64,000 nt of DNA from Streptomyces sp. 6-11-2 (lineage in GTDB: Bacteria > Actinomycetota > Actinomycetes > Streptomycetales > Streptomycetaceae): positions 5,208,001 to 5,272,000 of the forward strand of contig NZ_BJOR01000001.1 of the NCBI RefSeq assembly GCF_006540305.1, read 5' to 3'. The translations under genes were made by a program, and so were the position numbers. Shown here in pieces: positions 33,694 to 41,738 of this stretch. The notes under the pieces were generated by a model that was not told the DNA's origin, searched no databases, and saw only the letters and a program-made list of their open reading frames with translations. How positions within the stretch are numbered: the stretch's first letter is position 1; each line of letters starts with the position of its first letter.

Positions 33694-34367
33694 GCGCGGA
33701 GCAGGGCCCGATCAAGGTGATGGTGGTCGACGACCACCCGATGTGGCGCGACGCCGTGGCCCGTGACCTGGCCGAGTCCGGCTTCGAGGTGGTCGCCACC
33801 GCGGGCGACGGCGAGCAGGCGGTGCGCCGCGCCCGGGCCGCCGCGCCCGACGTGCTCGTGCTCGACCTGAACCTGCCCGCGAAGCCCGGGGTCCAGGTCT
33901 GCAAGGAACTCGTCGGCGCCAACCCGGCGTTGCGCGTGCTGGTGCTGTCCGCGAGCGGTGAGCACGCCGATGTGCTGGAGGCCGTGAAGTCGGGCGCGAC
34001 GGGCTACCTGCTGAAGTCGGCCTCGACCCGGGAACTGCTGGACGCGGTGCGCCGCACGGCCGTGGGCGACCCGGTGTTCACACCGGGGCTCGCGGGCCTG
34101 GTGCTCGGCGAGTACCGGCGGCTGGCCGCCGAGCCCGCGCCCGCCGCGGACGCCGGTGAGCCGAAGGCGCCCCGGCTCACCGACCGCGAGACCGAGGTGC
34201 TGCGGCTGGTCGCCAAGGGCCTGAGCTACAAGCAGATCGCCGAGCGCCTGGTGATCTCCCACCGCACGGTCCAGAACCACGTGCAGAACACCCTGGGCAA
34301 GCTCCAGTTGCACAACCGGGTGGAGCTGGTGCGGTACGCCATCGAGCGCGGGCTCGACGGCGAGTAA
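33690..34367 (+). CDS. macR: NarL/FixJ response regulator (probable MacR)
   Basis: 225 residues: receiver with Asp14-Asp15, phospho-acceptor Asp59 (LVLDLNLP) and Lys109 (YLLKS), then a C-terminal LuxR-type HTH (RLTDRETEVLRLVAKGLSYKQIAERL, with recognition helix ISHRTVQNHVQNTLGK). ATG 33690 overlaps the kinase stop (ATGA); the GTG at 33663 would add nine residues with no ribosome-binding site. Output is DNA binding; no target site in this window was proven. Confidence 0.9.
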   Translation: MSAEQGPIKVMVVDDHPMWRDAVARDLAESGFEVVATAGDGEQAVRRARAAAPDVLVLDLNLPAKPGVQVCKELVGANPALRVLVLSASGEHADVLEAVKSGATGYLLKSASTRELLDAVRRTAVGDPVFTPGLAGLVLGEYRRLAAEPAPAADAGEPKAPRLTDRETEVLRLVAKGLSYKQIAERLVISHRTVQNHVQNTLGKLQLHNRVELVRYAIERGLDGE

Positions 34368-34521
34368 AGCCGCGTACGCGCGGCAACCACCCTTTCGAGT
34401 GGATTCGCCTTGATCAACTACCCGACAATTCAGTGGAATTGACTCTCCGCCCCATGCCGAAGTGATGTGCGTCACCATTAGCGTGACCTTCACCAGGCAA
34501 CCGCGGCGAAGGGACTTTTCC

Positions 34522-35550
34522 ATGCGGGTCGGAGTACTGACCGGAGGCGGCGACTGCCCCGGGCTCAACGCCGTCATCCGGGGCATCGTCCGCAAGGGCG
34601 TGCAGGAGTACGGCTATGACTTCGTCGGCTTCCGGGACGGCTGGCGGGGCCCACTGGAGAACGACGCCATCCGTCTCGACATCCCCGCGGTGCGCGGCAT
34701 CCTGCCCCGCGGCGGCACCATCCTCGGCTCCTCGCGGACCAACCCCCTCAAGCAGGAGGACGGCATCCGGCGGATCAAGGACAATCTCGCCAAGCAGGAG
34801 GTCGAGGCGCTCGTCGCGATCGGCGGCGAGGACACCCTCGGCGTGGCCGCGCGGCTGAGCGACGAGTACGGCGTGCCCTGCGTGGGCGTGCCCAAGACCA
34901 TCGACAACGACCTGTCGGCCACCGACTACACCTTCGGCTTCGACACCGCGGTCGGCATCGCCACCGAGGCGATCGACCGGCTGCACACCACCGCCGAGTC
35001 CCATATGCGGGTCCTGGTCTGCGAGGTGATGGGCCGTCACGCCGGCTGGATCGCCCTGCACTCCGGCCTCGCCGGCGGCGCGAACGTCATCCTCATCCCC
35101 GAGCAGCGTTTCGACGTCGACCAGGTGTGCGCCTGGATCACCTCCCGCTTCAAGGCGTCGTACGCCCCGATCGTCGTCGTCGCCGAGGGCGCCATGCCCA
35201 AGGACGGCGACATGGTCCTGAAGGACGCCTCGCTCGACTCCTTCGGGCACGTGCGGCTGTCCGGGGTCGGCGAGTGGCTGGCCAAGGAGATCGAGGCGCG
35301 CACCGGCAAGGAGGCCCGGACCACCGTCCTCGGCCACATCCAGCGCGGCGGCACGCCCAGCGCCTTCGACCGCTGGCTGGCCACCCGGTTCGGGCTGCAC
35401 GCCATCGACTGCGTCCGCGACGGCGACTTCGGCAAGATGGTCGCCCTGCGCGGCACCGACATCGTTCGCGTCCCGATCGCGGAGGCCACCGTCAAGCTGA
35501 AGACGGTCGACCCGAAGCGGTACGAGGAGGTCGGGGTCTTCTTCGGCTGA
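34522..35550 (+). CDS. pfkA: 6-phosphofructokinase
   Basis: 342-residue glycolytic kinase. GVLTGGGDCPGLNAVIRG, catalytic PKTIDNDL (Asp128), MGRHAGWIAL and GHIQRGGTPSAFDR are intact. The nucleotide-site motif is GGEDT (101-105) instead of E. coli GGDGS; Streptomyces enzymes with this motif are ATP-dependent (group III), unlike many PPi enzymes that share it in part. ATG 34522 with GAAGGGA; TAGCGT at 34479-34484 is a possible -10. It stands alone between macR and a terminator, and with glkA 6 kb away makes this a small glycolytic neighbourhood. Confidence 0.96.
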   Translation: MRVGVLTGGGDCPGLNAVIRGIVRKGVQEYGYDFVGFRDGWRGPLENDAIRLDIPAVRGILPRGGTILGSSRTNPLKQEDGIRRIKDNLAKQEVEALVAIGGEDTLGVAARLSDEYGVPCVGVPKTIDNDLSATDYTFGFDTAVGIATEAIDRLHTTAESHMRVLVCEVMGRHAGWIALHSGLAGGANVILIPEQRFDVDQVCAWITSRFKASYAPIVVVAEGAMPKDGDMVLKDASLDSFGHVRLSGVGEWLAKEIEARTGKEARTTVLGHIQRGGTPSAFDRWLATRFGLHAIDCVRDGDFGKMVALRGTDIVRVPIAEATVKLKTVDPKRYEEVGVFFG

Positions 35551-35577
35551 CCCGCCACCGGCCTCCCGCGGACCGCG

Positions 35578-35614
35578 CCGAGGGCGCCGCCGACCTGACC
35601 GGCGGCGCCCTCGG
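35578..35614. terminator. Bidirectional terminator between pfkA and trpEG
   Basis: Perfect 14-bp stem CCGAGGGCGCCGCC / GGCGGCGCCCTCGG with a 9-base loop, between convergent stop codons. Confidence 0.85.
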
Positions 35615-35629
35615 TGCGCGCGTACCCGG

Positions 35630-37552
35630 TTACCGGACGGGCCGCGGCTCGCAGTGCGTGCCGGCGCCGCTCAACTGCTCGGCCAGCAGCGCGCGGACGA
35701 TCGCCTGGCCGTTCAGCGTCAGCACGGACTCGGGGTGGAACTGCACCGACGCGAACCTCGCGGAGCGCAACGCGTGCACCTCACCGGACGCGCTCCGGCT
35801 GACCTCGATTCCGTGCGCGGACAGCTCGGCGTGCGCCTCGTCGTCGCAGCGCGCCACGTAGCTGTTGTAGAAGCCCACGGTCTCGGCCCGGCCGAACAGG
35901 TCGATCCCGGTCTGGGCGCCCTGGTGGGGCACTTCCTTGCGGACGATGTCCAGGCCGAGTTCGGCCGCGATCAGCTCGTGTCCGAGGCAGACCCCGAGAA
36001 CGCCGTGCCGGTGCCCGGTGAGCACTTCCGCGGTCAGCGCCCGCAGCAGCCGCATCTTCGGGTCGTCCGGATCGCACGGGTCGCCGGGACCCGGGCCCAG
36101 GACGACCGGCCCCTGGTGCGCGAGCACGGCCGCGCGCAGTCCGGGCTCGTCGTAGCGGCGCACGGTGACGGTCAGCCCCGACGACCGCAGCACGTGCGCG
36201 AGCATCGCGGTGAAGGTGTCCTCGCCGTCCACGACCAGGGTGTGCCCGGTGAGCCCCGGAGCGCCTTCCCCTGCCTCCGACTGCGCCCGTGCGGCGGAGA
36301 CCCCGTTCTGCATCCGCAGCCAGAACGGCGCGAGCATCGCGCGCCGCCCGTCCAGCGCCGCCCGCACCCGGGGGTCGTCGGCGAGCCGGGGCCGGGACCG
36401 CTCCGCGCGCGGCCGTGCGGGCCGTACGCCCAGCGCCGCCAGCACGCCCGCCGCCTTCGCGTGCGTCTCGGCGACCTCGCCCGCCGGGTCCGAGCCGCGG
36501 ACGAGGGTGGCGCCGACCGGCACGCGCAGCCGGCCACGGGCGTCGATGTCGGCGGTGCGGATGAGGATGGGGGAGTCCAGGGTCTGGGCGCCGCCGGAGT
36601 CGCGGCCGAGGAGGGCGAGGGCACCGGCGTAGTAGCCGCGCCCGCCGGTCTCGTGGCGTTCGATGACCCGGCAGGCGTTCTGCACCGGCGACCCGGTGAC
36701 GGTCGCGGCGAACATGGTCTCCTTGAGCACCTCGCGCACGTCCAGGGAGGACCGGCCGCGCAACTCGTACTCGGTGTGCGCGAGGTGCGCCATCTCCTTC
36801 AGACGCGGGCCGACGACCACCCCGCCCATGTCGCCGACGGTGCACATCATCTTGAGCTCCTCGTCGACGACCATCGACAGCTCCTCGATCTCCTTGCCGT
36901 CGGCGAGGAAACCCAGCAGGTGCTCGGGCGTCGGCCCCTCGGCCGGGTAGCGGTACGTCCCGCTGATCGGGTTCATCACGACCGTCCCGCCGGACATGCG
37001 CACGTGCACCTCGGGGCTGGCGCCGACCAGGGTCCGGTCCGCGGTATGCACGACGAACGTCCAGTACGCCCCCCGCTCGCCCTCCAGCAGCCGCCGGAAC
37101 AGCGCCAGCGCGTCGGCCCGCCCGAAGCCCGGGACCTCCCCCTCGTACGTCCTACGGATCACGAAGTTCGCGCCCTCGCCCGCGCCGATCTCCTCGCGCA
37201 GCACCCGCCCGACGATCTCCGCGTACTCCTCGTCGCCGACGTCGAAGCCGCCGCCCTCCACACGCACCTGGTGCGCGGGGAGCTGCGCCAGGGCCTCGGC
37301 GAGCGGGACCGTGCCCGTCTCCTCGGGCGTCAGCACCAGTAGCGGGGTGCCGTCGTCCCGGACGTCGAAGCCGCGCTCGCGGATCTGCCGGAACGGTACG
37401 AGCGCCAGGCCCTCGTCGGGCAGGTCGGCCAGGTGGTCGCGGGCGGTCACCGGGCCGAGCAGCACCTCGACCAGGTCCTGGTCGTGCCCCGGGGTACGGC
37501 GGCGCAGCAGGGCGAACGGGCGGGGGTCGTGCAGCAGCCGTGCCAGGTCCAT
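35630..37552 (-). CDS. trpEG: Fused anthranilate synthase (TrpE-TrpG)
   Basis: 640 residues: chorismate-binding TrpE part (about 1-430; NPISGTYRY, ELSMVVDEELKMM, GSPVQNACRVIERHETGGRGYYAGALAL, TADIDARGRLRVPVGATLVRGSDP) and glutamine amidotransferase TrpG part (about 445-635; GPGPGDP, GVCLGHELIAAE with the catalytic Cys, VQFHPES with the His-Glu). ATG 37552 follows GAGGAA; the open frame upstream is leader sequence. The fused type is also known from PhzE-like ADIC synthases, but the Trp-codon attenuator upstream shows control by tryptophan supply, as described for the S. venezuelae enzyme, so anthranilate synthesis is the better call. Confidence 0.92.
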   Translation of the reverse strand: MDLARLLHDPRPFALLRRRTPGHDQDLVEVLLGPVTARDHLADLPDEGLALVPFRQIRERGFDVRDDGTPLLVLTPEETGTVPLAEALAQLPAHQVRVEGGGFDVGDEEYAEIVGRVLREEIGAGEGANFVIRRTYEGEVPGFGRADALALFRRLLEGERGAYWTFVVHTADRTLVGASPEVHVRMSGGTVVMNPISGTYRYPAEGPTPEHLLGFLADGKEIEELSMVVDEELKMMCTVGDMGGVVVGPRLKEMAHLAHTEYELRGRSSLDVREVLKETMFAATVTGSPVQNACRVIERHETGGRGYYAGALALLGRDSGGAQTLDSPILIRTADIDARGRLRVPVGATLVRGSDPAGEVAETHAKAAGVLAALGVRPARPRAERSRPRLADDPRVRAALDGRRAMLAPFWLRMQNGVSAARAQSEAGEGAPGLTGHTLVVDGEDTFTAMLAHVLRSSGLTVTVRRYDEPGLRAAVLAHQGPVVLGPGPGDPCDPDDPKMRLLRALTAEVLTGHRHGVLGVCLGHELIAAELGLDIVRKEVPHQGAQTGIDLFGRAETVGFYNSYVARCDDEAHAELSAHGIEVSRSASGEVHALRSARFASVQFHPESVLTLNGQAIVRALLAEQLSGAGTHCEPRPVR

Positions 37553-37565
37553 GGGTTCCTCTTCC

Positions 37566-37615
37566 GTCGATGCCGGTCGATGCCGGTCGATGCCGGTCGA
37601 TGCCGGTTGATGTCG
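37566..37615 (-). repeat. 10-bp tandem repeat in the trpEG leader
   Basis: Four exact copies of GTCGATGCCG (plus-strand reading) and a fifth degenerate one (GTTGATGTCG) lie between the attenuator and the trpEG start codon. On the transcript they read CGGCATCGAC. Copy number may vary among strains. Confidence 0.8.
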
Positions 37616-37644
37616 GTGAGGAACGGCCAAGGCGCCGGAAACGC

Positions 37645-37671
37645 CGAAGGCCGCCCCTCGGGCGGCCTTCG
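37645..37671 (-). terminator. trp attenuator terminator
   Basis: Stem CGAAGGCCGCCC / GGGCGGCCTTCG with a 3-base loop, followed on the minus strand by GCGTTTCC. It comes 21 bases after the stop of the Trp-rich leader peptide and 92 bases ahead of trpEG, the place expected of an attenuator. Confidence 0.85.
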
Positions 37672-37692
37672 CGAAGTGTGGGATACGCGCAG

Positions 37693-37755
37693 TCAGCGGG
37701 CCGCCGGAGGAGCGGTCCACCACCAGTTCTGGTTCTGGGTCGAGTGCGCGAACAT
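37693..37755 (-). CDS. trpL: trp leader peptide (attenuator)
   Basis: 20-codon ORF with three consecutive Trp codons (TGG TGG TGG, residues 11-13) followed by TAPPAAR and a stop. Ribosome stalling at these codons when charged tRNA-Trp is scarce would favour an antiterminator over the hairpin at 37671-37645. The ATG at 37755 is 7 nt after TAGGGT (37768-37763, minus strand), and has no ribosome-binding site, so the leader is probably translated from the very 5' end of the mRNA. Confidence 0.88.
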   Translation of the reverse strand: MFAHSTQNQNWWWTAPPAAR

Positions 37756-37939
37756 GCCCGGCACCCTACCGCATCGGGCCGCCGCGCGGCCCCGTCCGGC
37801 CCTCGGCGGCCGTGTCGCCCGTACGCAGCACAGGCCGGTTTCCGGCGGCCGCGCGGGGTGGAAGGACGGTCCGCGTCGACCGTGTGCCGCTCGGGCCCCG
37901 GCGTTCGCCGCGCGCTCGTGCCCGACCGAGGAGTACGCC

Positions 37940-39169
37940 ATTCCCGCACCACGATCGCCCCACCCGGCACGGCCCCGCCTCCGTACGAGGCGTGCGCTGA
38001 GCGCGCTGAGCGCCTGCGCGGTGCTCGCCGCTGCCGCGCCGGCCGCCGCCCGGCCGGCGGCCGACGACGCCACGAAGACCGTCAGTTACCGCGGTCACAC
38101 GTTCACCGTCCCGGCCGGCTGGCCCGTCGTCGACCTCGACCAGGAGCCGACCGCCTGCGTCCGCTTCGACCGGCACGCCGTCTACCTCGGCACCCCCGGC
38201 GAGCACCAGGACTGCCCGGCCCGTGCCGTCGGGCGCACCGAGGTCCTCTGGGTGCAGCCCGCGGTGGCGGCGAAGGCCTCGGTGACCGAGGACCGCACGT
38301 CCCGCGTCTACCGGGCGACCGCCACCAACGAGGGAATCTCCATCACGGCTCCGTACGGCGAGGACCGCGCGGAGATCCAGCGGGTGCTGCGCAGCGCCGG
38401 ACTGCCCGTCGCCACCGCACGCGCCGCGGGGCCCGCCCGGGCGCCGGCCGCGGGCGCCGTGCCCGCCGACGCGACCGCGTACCAGGGCAGGGGCTTCGAC
38501 ACCTGCACCGCGCCGAGCCGGACGGCCATGAACGCCTGGAGGACCGGCTCGCCGTACCGGGCCGTCGGCGTCTACATCGGCGGGGTCAACCGCGCCTGCG
38601 CCCAGGCGAGGCTGACCGCCGAGTGGGTGCGCACGCAGTACGCGAACGGGTGGCGCTTCTTCCCGCTCTACGTCGGCCCGCAGCCCTCCTCCGGCGCCGG
38701 CAGCTGCCAGAACTCCTGCGCGTCGATCACCGATCCGGTGCCGCAGGGCAAGGAGGCCGCGGAGGACGCGGCCGCCCAGGCGGTGGCGCTCGGCTTCGCC
38801 AAGGGGGCGGTGCTCTACAACGACCTGGAGCAGTACGCGACGGGCGGCACCCTCACCAAGCGCGTACTCGGCTATCTGGAGGCTTGGACCGAGCGGCTGC
38901 ACGAGCTGGGCTACCGGTCCGGCGCGTACGGCAGCGTCTCGTCCCTGGTCGCCGACCTGGTCGGCAACGCCGGGAAGGTCACCCTGCCCGACGTGATCCA
39001 CTTCGCGCACTGGAACGACGAGAACACCACCCTCCACACCGCCATCCCGGCCGACCTGTGGGCCGGTCACCAGCGCATCCACCAGTACGCGGGCAACAGG
39101 ACCGAGACGTACGGCGCGGTGACCATCAACATCGACCGGGACCAGCTGGACGTCGGCACCGGCGACTGA
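37940..39169 (+). CDS. Secreted DUF1906 (glycoside-hydrolase-like) protein
   Basis: About 409 residues. A twin-Arg-flavoured signal peptide (RLRTRRALSALSACAVLAAAAPAAARPA) precedes a b-rich N-terminal domain (about 45-165) and a C-terminal TIM-barrel DUF1906 domain as in mycobacterial Rv2525c: GRGFDTCTAPSRTAMNAW, AVGVYIGGVN, FFPLYVGPQPSS, GAVLYNDLEQYA and the closing INIDRDQLDV. The start is uncertain: the only codon with a good ribosome site (GAGGAG, 6-nt spacer) and a signal peptide is ATT at 37940. The upstream ATG at 37754 would overlap the divergent trp leader start and give a non-signal N-terminus. Possible wall glycan hydrolase; activity unproven. Confidence 0.85.
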   Translation: MPAPRSPHPARPRLRTRRALSALSACAVLAAAAPAAARPAADDATKTVSYRGHTFTVPAGWPVVDLDQEPTACVRFDRHAVYLGTPGEHQDCPARAVGRTEVLWVQPAVAAKASVTEDRTSRVYRATATNEGISITAPYGEDRAEIQRVLRSAGLPVATARAAGPARAPAAGAVPADATAYQGRGFDTCTAPSRTAMNAWRTGSPYRAVGVYIGGVNRACAQARLTAEWVRTQYANGWRFFPLYVGPQPSSGAGSCQNSCASITDPVPQGKEAAEDAAAQAVALGFAKGAVLYNDLEQYATGGTLTKRVLGYLEAWTERLHELGYRSGAYGSVSSLVADLVGNAGKVTLPDVIHFAHWNDENTTLHTAIPADLWAGHQRIHQYAGNRTETYGAVTINIDRDQLDVGTGD

Positions 39170-39206
39170 ACGGCGCCGGGCGGGACGTCCCGCCACCGGG
39201 CGCCGT
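39170..39206 (+). terminator. Hairpin terminator after the DUF1906 gene
   Basis: ACGGCGCC-GGGCGGGAC pairs with GTCCCGCC-(ACC)-GGGCGCCGT directly after the stop codon; no U-run. Confidence 0.65.
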
Positions 39207-39265
39207 CCGTCTCATTGGATGAACGGAGGAAGGGACCCGCCGGGCGACCCCGTAATCTTGGTGGG

Positions 39266-40618
39266 GTGACCGTGAACGCTAAGACCAGCGCGAGCGCTGG
39301 CAACACCTGGCGAGACCTGCCCGCGGCGCAGCAGCCCGAGTACCCCGACACCGAGGCTCTGCGCGCAGTGATCGCGGACCTCGAGTCGTATCCGCCGCTC
39401 GTCTTCGCGGGCGAGTGCGACCAGCTGCGCGCCCGGATGGCGGCCGTCGCCAAGGGAGAGGCGTTCCTCCTCCAGGGCGGCGACTGCGCCGAGGCGTTCG
39501 ACGCGGTGTCCGCCGACCACATCCGCAACAAGCTCAAGACCCTGCTCCAGATGGGCGCCGTGCTGACGTACGCCGCCTCGGTGCCGGTGGTCAAGGTCGG
39601 CCGGATCGCCGGCCAGTACTCCAAGCCGCGCTCCAAGCCGACCGAGACCCGCGACGGCGTGACCCTGCCGACCTACCGCGGCGACTCCGTCAACGGCTTC
39701 GACTTCACCGAGGCCGCCCGGGTCCCGGACCCCGAGCGGCTGAAGCGGATGTACCACACGTCCGCCTCCACGCTGAACCTGGTGCGCGCCTTCACCACCG
39801 GCGGCTACGCCGACCTGCGCCAGGTGCACGCCTGGAACCAGGACTTCGTGAAGTCCTCCCCGTCCGGCCAGCGCTACGAGCAGCTCGCGCGCGAGATCGA
39901 CAACGCGCTGAACTTCATGCGGGCCTGCGGCACGGACCCGGAGGAGTTCAAGACCGTCGAGTTCTTCTCCTCGCACGAGGCGCTGCTGCTCGACTACGAA
40001 TCGGCGCTGACCCGCGTCGACTCGCGCACCGGGCAGCTGTACGACGTCTCCGGGCACATGGTGTGGATCGGCGAGCGCACCCGGCAGCTGGACCACGCGC
40101 ACATCGAGTTCGCCTCGCGCATCCGCAACCCGATCGGCGTCAAGCTGGGCCCGACGACCACGCCCGAGGAAGCGCTGCGGTACATCGACCGCCTCGACCC
40201 CGAGCGGGAGCCGGGCCGGCTGACGTTCATCGTCCGCATGGGCGCCGACAAGATCCGCGACCGGCTCCCCGAGCTGGTGGAGAAGGTCACGGCCTCGGGC
40301 GCGGTGGTGGCCTGGGTGACCGACCCGATGCACGGCAACACCTTCGAGGCTGCCTCCGGTCACAAGACCCGCCGCTTCGACGATGTGCTCGACGAGGTCA
40401 AGGGCTTCTTCGAGGTGCACAAGGGGCTCGGCACGCACCCCGGCGGCATCCATGTGGAGCTGACCGGCGACGACGTCACCGAGTGCGTCGGCGGCGGGGA
40501 CGAGATCTTCGTCGACGACCTGCACCAGCGCTACGAGACGGCCTGCGACCCGCGTCTGAACCGCAGCCAGTCCCTGGACCTGGCGTTCCTGGTCGCGGAG
40601 ATGTACCGGGACCAGTGA
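39266..40618 (+). CDS. aroH: Class II 3-deoxy-D-arabino-heptulosonate 7-phosphate synthase
   Basis: 450 residues, plant-like AroA-II family, first step of the shikimate pathway. Landmarks: TWRDLPAAQQPEYPD at the N-terminus, LLQGGDCAE with the metal Cys, VGRIAGQYSKPRS, WIGERTRQLDHAHIEFASRI, KLGPTTTPEEAL, VTDPMHGNTFEA (metal His) and GGIHVELTGDDVTECVGG (metal Glu). GTG 39266 stands 7 nt after TAATCT (39253-39258) with no ribosome site, so probably leaderless; GTG 39272 is possible. It is 1.7 kb from anthranilate synthase, so pathway entry and the Trp branch are close but separately controlled. Equivalent to mycobacterial Rv2178c. Confidence 0.96.
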   Translation: MTVNAKTSASAGNTWRDLPAAQQPEYPDTEALRAVIADLESYPPLVFAGECDQLRARMAAVAKGEAFLLQGGDCAEAFDAVSADHIRNKLKTLLQMGAVLTYAASVPVVKVGRIAGQYSKPRSKPTETRDGVTLPTYRGDSVNGFDFTEAARVPDPERLKRMYHTSASTLNLVRAFTTGGYADLRQVHAWNQDFVKSSPSGQRYEQLAREIDNALNFMRACGTDPEEFKTVEFFSSHEALLLDYESALTRVDSRTGQLYDVSGHMVWIGERTRQLDHAHIEFASRIRNPIGVKLGPTTTPEEALRYIDRLDPEREPGRLTFIVRMGADKIRDRLPELVEKVTASGAVVAWVTDPMHGNTFEAASGHKTRRFDDVLDEVKGFFEVHKGLGTHPGGIHVELTGDDVTECVGGGDEIFVDDLHQRYETACDPRLNRSQSLDLAFLVAEMYRDQ

Positions 40619-40652
40619 GGCGCGCGCCCCTCGCGGGAGCGTGAACGTGAAG

Positions 40653-40693
40653 TGGGGCGCGGATCACATGGGATCCGCGCCCCATCCCCTTTT
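40653..40693 (+). terminator. Intrinsic terminator after aroH
   Basis: Perfect 13-bp stem TGGGGCGCGGATC / GATCCGCGCCCCA with a 6-base loop, followed by TCCCCTTTT. Confidence 0.92.
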
Positions 40694-40712
40694 CGGGCAT
40701 TCGTGCGGTGAG

Positions 40713-40731
40713 TAAGGTTAGGTTTGCCTCA
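40713..40731 (+). promoter_or_regulatory. DmdR/DtxR-type iron box upstream of bfd
   Basis: TAAGGTTAGGTTTGCCTCA agrees with the Streptomyces iron-box consensus TTAGGTTAGGCTCACCTAA at 14 of 19 positions by direct comparison. It lies 53 bases ahead of the bfd start codon and probably overlaps its promoter, so bfd should be repressed when iron is plentiful. Confidence 0.75.
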
Positions 40732-40783
40732 CCGAGAAGTCGGGACGGCACCATGGAACCGATCCCGGCGGGAGGTGAACCGC

Positions 40784-41044
40784 GTGTACGTGTGCAGTTG
40801 CTTCGGTGTCACCGAGCAGCAGGTCAAGCAGCACGCGGACAACGGCGCCTGCACGCCCCGCAAGATCGCCTCCGCCTGCAAGGCGGGCACGGACTGCGGC
40901 GGGTGCGTACGCCGCATCCAGGCGCTGCTCGGCCGCGGCACCTGCCCGCGGCGCGAGCTGATCGACCAGGGCGGCCCGGCGCTCGCGCCGCTCACGGGCG
41001 GGGCTTCCGGCGCGAGCCCGAAGGAACTGGGCGACGCCGCCTAG
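40784..41044 (+). CDS. bfd: Bacterioferritin-associated ferredoxin
   Basis: 86-residue BFD-like [2Fe-2S] protein with the four ligand cysteines in VCSCFGVTE (C-x-C) and CKAGTDCGGC (C-x2-C as final pair), the usual Bfd layout, followed by a 30-residue variable tail. It reduces ferric iron in bacterioferritin so that iron can be released. GTG 40784 has GGGAGGTGA five bases upstream. The iron box ahead and the convergent bacterioferritin gene fit: Bfd is needed under iron shortage. Confidence 0.93.
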   Translation: MYVCSCFGVTEQQVKQHADNGACTPRKIASACKAGTDCGGCVRRIQALLGRGTCPRRELIDQGGPALAPLTGGASGASPKELGDAA

Positions 41045-41065
41045 GTGTCAAGGCCGCCGGCCGCC

Positions 41066-41584
41066 TCAGGGGCTGGAGAAGCCGTGCGTTCCGGGGCCCG
41101 ACGGGTCCGGCTGGCTCTGCTCGACCACGGTCGAGAGGTAGAGCGCCTCACCCAGCTTGTCGACCAGCTCCAGCTGGGTGTCCAGGTAGTCGATGTGGTG
41201 CTCCTCGTCGGCGAGGATCGCCTCGAAGATGTTCGCCGACGTGATGTCGTTCTTGTCGCGCATCAGGTCCACGCCCCGGCGCAGCCGGTCGATGGCCTCG
41301 ACCTCGATCTGCCGGTCGGCCCGGAACATCTCGGCCACCGTCTGCCCGACCTGGACGTGGAAGAGGCGCTGATAGTTCGGCAGGCCGTCCAGCAGCAGGA
41401 TCCGGTCGGTCAGGAGCTCCGCGTGCCGCATCTCGTCGAACGACTCGTCGCGGGTGTACTTGGCGAGCTTCGTCCAGCCCTTGTGGTCCTGGATCTTGGA
41501 GTGCAGGAAGTACTGGTTGATCGCGGTGAGCTCGGCGGTCAGCTGCTCGTTGAGCAGTTCGATCACCTCGGGGTCGCCTTGCAT
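41066..41584 (-). CDS. bfr: Bacterioferritin
   Basis: 172 residues, four-helix heme ferritin. Ferroxidase ligands are in place: Glu18 (TAELTAINQYF), DEMRHAE (Glu51, His54 and heme-ligand Met52), and the C-terminal pair in LADEEHHIDYLD. Starts ATG 41584 (MQGDPEVIELLN, the standard N-terminus) with AAGGAG upstream. The tail VVEQSQPDPSGPGTHGFSSP is longer than in E. coli. Convergent to bfd with 21 bases between stops. No iron box was seen at its own promoter. Confidence 0.96.
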   Translation of the reverse strand: MQGDPEVIELLNEQLTAELTAINQYFLHSKIQDHKGWTKLAKYTRDESFDEMRHAELLTDRILLLDGLPNYQRLFHVQVGQTVAEMFRADRQIEVEAIDRLRRGVDLMRDKNDITSANIFEAILADEEHHIDYLDTQLELVDKLGEALYLSTVVEQSQPDPSGPGTHGFSSP

Positions 41585-41738
41585 GGCGGCGGGGCTCCTT
41601 CCGGACGTCTCTGGGCCGATCTCGCGCATGATTGCACCGGCGCACACGGCCGTCCAGTAAGTGCATGCTTAGTGCGAGTTGTCCGAATCGCCCCCCGGCT
41701 GGTCATGTGCACCCTCTCCGGTCTGTCAGGATGGAGTC

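Noticed and set aside
37566..37615. CRISPR-like array
   Set aside because: Ten-base units without spacers are a simple tandem repeat; no cas genes nearby.
35630..40618. Secondary-metabolite cluster around the fused TrpE-TrpG and class II DAHP synthase
   Set aside because: No tailoring, scaffold-forming or resistance genes; the Trp attenuator and the conserved order point to primary metabolism.
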